A stretch of DNA of 64,000 bases from assembly GCA_017305665.1 (NCBI GenBank), contig JAFKKH010000012.1:1-64000 (forward strand), in the 5' to 3' direction. Positions within the stretch are counted from its first letter, which is position 1. Every line of letters begins with the position of its first letter. Both the position numbers and the translations under genes were made by a program. The notes under the pieces were generated by a model, which saw nothing but the letters and a program-made list of their open reading frames with translations, did no database searches and was not told the DNA's origin. Of the stretch, positions 57,861-64,000 are shown piece after piece. This DNA comes from Hyphomicrobiales bacterium. Lineage in GTDB: Bacteria; Pseudomonadota; Alphaproteobacteria; Rhizobiales; Xanthobacteraceae.

Positions 57861-57919
57861 TGGAGGCGGGCCGAGACCATCCTTCGAGACGCGCGCCAAG
57901 GCGCGCTCCTCAGGATGAC
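57816..57919. repeat. Inverted repeat GTCATCCTGAGG ... CCTCAGGATGAC at the miaA 3' end
   Basis: Arms GTCATCCTGAGGTGCGAGCC and GCGCGCTCCTCAGGATGAC, with internal CCTCGAAGGATG/CATCCTTCGAG. The element starts 44 bases before the miaA stop codon and provides the end of the coding frame; the repeat type is common in the genus group. Confidence 0.8.
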
Positions 57920-57978
57920 GGTCACGTTTTTATGCTCGCCAAATCGCCGGAACGGGCTATATTTGCCCGTAAATCAGG

Positions 57979-58007
57979 TTGACCGCGGCGAATCGTCCTT
58001 CTATAAC
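57979..58007 (+). promoter_or_regulatory. Sigma70-like promoter of the ilv operon
   Basis: TTGACC (57979-57984), a 17-base spacer and TATAAC (58002-58007), one mismatch each from the consensus TTGACA/TATAAT. It is 32 bases upstream of the leader-peptide ATG, giving a likely transcription start near 58013. Confidence 0.75.
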
Positions 58008-58038
58008 CGCGCAACCTTTGGGAAGTCTGAGTCACGTG

Positions 58039-58104
58039 ATGCGCAACATTATTACCAAACTCGTACTTATTATCGTACCCTGGAGCACTGCCCGGGACGG
58101 CTAA
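58039..58104 (+). CDS. ilv leader peptide (attenuation)
   Basis: A 21-residue ORF from ATG 58039 to TAA 58102-58104, starting MRNIITKLVLIIVPWS. Of residues 4 to 13, eight are Ile, Leu or Val, as expected for a leader peptide whose translation senses branched-chain aminoacyl-tRNA. The promoter lies just upstream and a terminator hairpin downstream, so it is a classical attenuation arrangement ahead of ilvB. Segment CACTGCC (58086-58092) can pair with GGCGGTG (58121-58127), an alternative fold that would affect the terminator. Confidence 0.85.
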   Translation: MRNIITKLVLIIVPWSTARDG

Positions 58105-58132
58105 GGCCGTTTACTTCCAAGGCGGTGCACCG

Positions 58133-58159
58133 GGGCCCTTCAGAGGCCCTTTTTTTATT
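58133..58159 (+). terminator. Attenuator terminator of the ilv leader
   Basis: GGGCC (58133-58137) pairs with GGCCC (58145-58149) around CTTCAGA and is followed by seven T (58150-58156). It lies 58 bases before ilvB. A modest 5-bp G+C stem is compatible with regulated termination. Confidence 0.8.
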
Positions 58160-58216
58160 CCTGCAACAGACGACCACGACCAGAAAGCCAGCGCGACCTG
58201 CGCACCGGAGCCGACC

Positions 58217-60007
<1,791 letters not shown>

Positions 60008-60036
60008 GATGACGTTCGATCGGAACTACGGCGCTT

Positions 60037-60158
60037 CCTCACCTCTTCCCGCGTGCGGGGAGAGGTCGGATGGCGCAAATGACATCCGGGTGAGGGGGCG
60101 CGTTGCTTTCGCAAGGCCTCTCACCCCAGCCCTCTCCCCGCACGCGGGGCGAGGGAGC
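60037..60158. repeat. Inverted repeat in the ilvB-ilvN gap
   Basis: Two head-to-head elements: CTCACCTCTTCCCGCGTGCGGGGAGAGG (60038-60066) and CTCTCACCCCAGCCCTCTCCCCGCACGCGGGGCGAGGG (60118-60154). The GCGTGCGG/CCGCACGC arms pair. It sits inside an operon, so it must allow read-through or mark a processing site. Confidence 0.75.
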
Positions 60159-60202
60159 CTTCAGCAATCGCGGCGGCTTTTCCGCCATCAAAGAGCAAGC
60201 CA

Positions 60203-60745
60203 ATGAACCAGCCCGCTTCCGCCTACTTCCTCGAAGAGCGTCACGACCCGAACGAGACCCACACGCTCTCGGTGCTGGTCGCCAACGAACCCGGCGTGCT
60301 CGCGCGGGTGATCGGACTGTTCTCCGGCCGCGGCTACAACATCGAAAGCCTCACGGTGTCGGAGACCGAGAGTCAGAAGCACGTCTCGCGCATCACCATC
60401 GTGACTACGGGCACGCCGATGGTGATCCAGCAGATCAAGCATCAGCTCGACCGCATGATCCCGGTGTTCCACGTGGTCGACATGACGCTGACCGGCCGCT
60501 CCATCGAACGCGAACTCGCGATGGTCAAGGTGCGCGGCGGCGGCGACAACCGCGTCGAGGCGCTGCGGCTCGCGGATGCATTCCGCGCTCGCGTGATCGA
60601 CGCCACCACGGAAAGCTTTGTGTTCGAGATCACGGGCAACTCGCAAAAGATCAGCCAGTTCATCGACCTGATGCGGCCGCTCGGCCTGGTCGAGGTGTCG
60701 CGGACCGGTGTCGCAGCGATCGGGCGTGGACCGGAAGGGATGTGA
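60203..60745 (+). CDS. ilvN: Acetolactate synthase small (regulatory) subunit
   Basis: The regulatory subunit that stimulates IlvB and confers valine feedback inhibition. The 180-residue protein has an N-terminal ACT domain (HTLSVLVANEPGVLARVIGLFSGRGYNIESLTVSETESQKHVSRITIV, about residues 20-68) and a second regulatory domain containing RVEALRLADAFRARVIDATTESFVFEITGNSQKISQFIDLMRPLG. It follows ilvB after the inverted repeat at 60037-60158, and the methyltransferase gene follows after 4 bases. Also called ilvH in some annotations. Confidence 0.95.
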   Translation: MNQPASAYFLEERHDPNETHTLSVLVANEPGVLARVIGLFSGRGYNIESLTVSETESQKHVSRITIVTTGTPMVIQQIKHQLDRMIPVFHVVDMTLTGRSIERELAMVKVRGGGDNRVEALRLADAFRARVIDATTESFVFEITGNSQKISQFIDLMRPLGLVEVSRTGVAAIGRGPEGM

Positions 60746-60749
60746 CATC

Positions 60750-61451
60750 ATGTTGGCGCGCGACTGGTTCTACAGCGAACGCGGACGGATCGGGCTGGAT
60801 GCGCTGGTCGCCGCGCGCTCGGCGATCTACGATCACGACGGCAGCGGCAGCCGCGCCCGCGCAACCCTGACCAAACTCGGCGTGCAGGCCGGCTGGCGGA
60901 TCGCCGACATCGGTTGCGGGCAGGGCACGCTGGCTTGCGAGGCGGCGAAGATGGGCGCCCAGGTGGACGCGGTCGATATCGCGCCGGCCATGCTGGCATT
61001 GGCCGAAATCCAGGCGCGCGACAGCAGGGTATCGCTCAAGACGCAATCGGCAGGCCTGCTCAGCTTCAACTTCGCACCCGACACGTTTGATCTCATCGTC
61101 AGCGAATTCACGCTGCACCACCTGCCGGATTTCTGGAAGGCGGTGGCGCTGTCGCGCATGTTCCGTGCGCTCAAGCCCGGCGGCCGGCTGTTTCTCCGCG
61201 ACATCGTGTTCGTCAGCGTGCCTGATGGCGCCGAGCGCGATATCGGGCAATGGGCCGACTTCAACATCAAGAACCACGATTTCCCGCGCGAGGACGTCGC
61301 CAACCACATGCGCGACGAGCATTCGACCTTCGGCTGGGTGATCGAGCGCATGTTGACCGATGTCGGCTTCACGCTGGCGTCGGCGGATTACCATGCACCG
61401 CTGCATGGCACCTACCTCTGCCGCAAGCCCGACGCCGCCGGAATGCAATGA
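60750..61451 (+). CDS. Class I SAM-dependent methyltransferase
   Basis: A 233-residue methyltransferase with motif I WRIADIGCGQGTLACEAAKMG (about 47-67), motif II VDAVDIAPAMLALAEIQA, motif post-I FDLIVSEFTLHHLPDFWKA, and KPGGRLFLRDIVFVSVPDG. This is the UbiE/Methyltransf_11-type fold. The start codon follows the ilvN stop by 4 bases, indicating co-transcription with the ilv genes. The substrate is unknown; its role in branched-chain amino acid metabolism is not evident. Confidence 0.85.
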   Translation: MLARDWFYSERGRIGLDALVAARSAIYDHDGSGSRARATLTKLGVQAGWRIADIGCGQGTLACEAAKMGAQVDAVDIAPAMLALAEIQARDSRVSLKTQSAGLLSFNFAPDTFDLIVSEFTLHHLPDFWKAVALSRMFRALKPGGRLFLRDIVFVSVPDGAERDIGQWADFNIKNHDFPREDVANHMRDEHSTFGWVIERMLTDVGFTLASADYHAPLHGTYLCRKPDAAGMQ

Positions 61452-61455
61452 CATA

Positions 61456-62337
61456 ATGACATCAAGGGACATTCTGATCGCGATTGGCGTCGCTGTGATC
61501 TGGGGGCTTGGTTTCATCGCGAGCCGCCTTGCGCTCGACGAATTGTCGCCGACCTTGATGACGGCGCTGCGCTTCGCCATCGCGGCGATTCCGTGCCTGT
61601 TCGTGCGGCGCCCGAAGGTGTCGTGGCGGCTTTTGATCGCGACCAGTCTGTCGCTGTTCCTGTTGCAGTTCCTGGCACAGGCCTATGCCATCGCCCATGA
61701 TGTGCCGGTCGGCCTGACCAGCGTCGTGGTGCAAAGCCAGGCGCTGTTCACGATCGCGTTTGCCGCGCTCGCATTCAGTGAAATCCCGACCCGGTGGCAG
61801 ATCGTCGGCATCGCCGTCGCGGCCGTGGGCCTGCTGATGATCTGCGGCACGGTGGGCTATGACTTCAGCGTTGGCGCGTTCGCGGTGCTGATGACGTGCC
61901 CGATCACCTTCGCCGTCGGCAACCTGCTGCTGCGGAAGGCGCAGGGCGTGCCGATGTTCGAGCTGTTCGCATGGCTGTGCCTCGTCTCCGCACTGCCGCT
62001 GCTCGTTCTGGTGCCACTGGTCGACGGGATCGGACCTGCGTGGCATTCGCTGATCCATCTGTCGCTCACTGGCATCATCAGCATCTTCTGCATCGGCGCG
62101 ATCACCACCAGTCTCGCCTATTGGCTGTGGGGCCGGCTGCTGCGCGATTATCCGGCGGCGCAGGTGGTGCCATTCGCGCTGCTGGTGCCGTTCATCGGTT
62201 CGGGTGCATCGGCCGTGGTGTTCGGCGAGCGGTTCGGGCCGCTGCGCATGGCCGGAATGCTGACGGTGGTTTGTGGCATCGCCGTCATGCTGCTGCTCGG
62301 CCGTCCGCGCGCGCCGGTCCTTGTCGAGGGCTCGTGA
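61456..62337 (+). CDS. EamA/DMT superfamily transporter
   Basis: A 293-residue protein with ten transmembrane helices arranged as two EamA repeats: IAIGVAVIWGLGFIASRLALDELSPTLMTALRFAIAAIPCLF at the start and a second half with SLTGIISIFCIGAITTSLAYWLWGRLLRDYPAAQVVPFALLVPFIGSGASAVVFGE. The pattern resembles amino-acid and metabolite exporters such as EamA/YdeD. It lies 4 bases after the methyltransferase gene, and its TGA is overlapped by the next ATG, so it is translationally coupled to the LysE gene. Confidence 0.87.
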   Translation: MTSRDILIAIGVAVIWGLGFIASRLALDELSPTLMTALRFAIAAIPCLFVRRPKVSWRLLIATSLSLFLLQFLAQAYAIAHDVPVGLTSVVVQSQALFTIAFAALAFSEIPTRWQIVGIAVAAVGLLMICGTVGYDFSVGAFAVLMTCPITFAVGNLLLRKAQGVPMFELFAWLCLVSALPLLVLVPLVDGIGPAWHSLIHLSLTGIISIFCIGAITTSLAYWLWGRLLRDYPAAQVVPFALLVPFIGSGASAVVFGERFGPLRMAGMLTVVCGIAVMLLLGRPRAPVLVEGS

Positions 62338-62942
62338 TGATGTCGCATCAGCTCCTGCTCGCTTTCATCGTCTTTGCCGTCGTGATGTTTTTCACGCCGG
62401 GCCCGAACAACATCATGCTGCTCACGTCGGGCCTGAATTTCGGCTTCCGGCGGACGCTGCCGCATCTGGCCGGCGTGGTGTTCGGCTTTGCGTTCATGAT
62501 CGCCGTCAGCGGACTGGGTCTCGGCGCGGTGTTCACGGCCTATCCGCTGTTGCAGACCGTGTTGAAATATGCCGGCGCCGCGTACCTGATTTATCTTGCG
62601 GTCGCGATTGCGCTCTCCGGTCCGCCGACCCCCGGCGCGACGGAGCGACGGCGGCCGATGACGTTTTTCGGCGCGGCGCTGTTTCAGTGGATCAACGTCA
62701 AGGGCTGGGTGATGGTGATCGGCACCATCACGGCCTATGCCGCGATCGCAAGCTATCCCTGGAACATTCTGCTGCAGGTCGCGGTGTCGCTGCTGATCGG
62801 CTGGGTCTCGTGCGCGGCGTGGGTTCTGTGCGGGACGTCGCTGCAATCGCTGGTGAAATCGCCCGTCGTGGTCAGGGCCTTCAATATCGTCATGGCGCTC
62901 TTGTTGCTGGCGTCGCTGTACCCGGTTCTGGTCGAGCTATGA
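62337..62942 (+). CDS. LysE/RhtB family amino-acid exporter
   Basis: A 201-residue exporter with about six hydrophobic segments. FFTPGPNNIMLLTSGLNFGFRRTLPHLAGVVFGF is the LysE/RhtB signature (G-P-N motif near residue 20), followed by LKYAGAAYLIYLAVAIAL. Members export lysine, threonine, homoserine or branched-chain amino acids. The start ATG (followed by a second ATG) overlaps the EamA stop. Its location among ilv genes makes a branched-chain amino acid substrate plausible, but this is inference. Confidence 0.9.
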   Translation: MMSHQLLLAFIVFAVVMFFTPGPNNIMLLTSGLNFGFRRTLPHLAGVVFGFAFMIAVSGLGLGAVFTAYPLLQTVLKYAGAAYLIYLAVAIALSGPPTPGATERRRPMTFFGAALFQWINVKGWVMVIGTITAYAAIASYPWNILLQVAVSLLIGWVSCAAWVLCGTSLQSLVKSPVVVRAFNIVMALLLLASLYPVLVEL

Positions 62943-63002
62943 GGCCCCCGCACAGCCCAAAAACGCGGCTGCGGGCTTGTTTCGTGCCGCCAGCCGCCCT
63001 AG

Positions 63003-64000
<998 letters not shown>

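Overview
This is a chromosomal segment from an alphaproteobacterium of the order Hyphomicrobiales (Rhizobiales), most probably the Bradyrhizobium/Rhodopseudomonas/Afipia/Nitrobacter group (Nitrobacteraceae). Evidence: GC-rich coding sequence; division and cell-wall cluster order murD-ftsW-murG-murC-murB-ddl-ftsQ-ftsA-ftsZ-lpxC-bamD-recN-ligA; a circularly permuted two-piece tmRNA gene with tag ANDNYAPVAQAA; an alpha-type SspB; and dense palindromic intergenic repeats of the GTCATTCCGG and GATCATG types. No rRNA, tRNA, CRISPR array, phage or classical IS transposase was seen. The genus is inference.

Layout. 1-15664: peptidoglycan precursor synthesis and divisome genes, then lipid A (lpxC), outer-membrane assembly (bamD) and repair (recN). 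15665-16209: a small GIY-YIG nuclease gene framed by inverted palindromic repeats, sitting between recN and ligA. 16226-18376: ligA. 18377-19331: non-coding, holding copy A of a ~560-bp dispersed repeat with palindromes. 19332-28418: Bcr-type efflux pump, Xaa-Pro aminopeptidase, prmA, a DnaA-box cluster, two small ORFs, a phytoene-desaturase-like oxidoreductase and a membrane protein fused to a spermidine-synthase-like domain. 28422-34756: L,D-transpeptidase, a small exported Gly-rich protein behind an EcfG-like promoter, an ABC exporter, a UvrD/PcrA helicase and a DUF1328 protein. 34763-44184: thioesterase, FAD-linked D-2-hydroxyacid dehydrogenase, MFS carrier, TetR regulator with a palindromic operator, cytochrome P450, and a 1221-residue AsmA protein.

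44186-48081 (minus strand): two ribbon-helix-helix paralogues, DUF4169, fumC, sspB and ssrA; the trans-translation tag RNA and the adaptor that delivers tagged proteins to ClpXP are neighbours. 48254-55104 (plus): paired short chromate transporters, thyA-folA, and hflK-hflC-DUF2065-degP, a membrane and periplasmic protein quality-control group. 55105-55993: inverted copy B of the dispersed repeat. 55994-57860: serB and miaA, divergent with overlapping start codons. 57979-64000: branched-chain amino acid locus with a sigma70-like promoter, an Ile/Leu/Val-rich leader peptide, an attenuator, ilvB, ilvN, a methyltransferase, two exporters (EamA, LysE) and the start of ilvC.

The most interesting items are the GIY-YIG/palindrome unit, the paired ~560-bp repeats that carry a boxA-like motif, the ilv attenuation leader, the ssrA-sspB pair, the DnaA-box cluster, and repeats that supply the 3' ends of murB and miaA.
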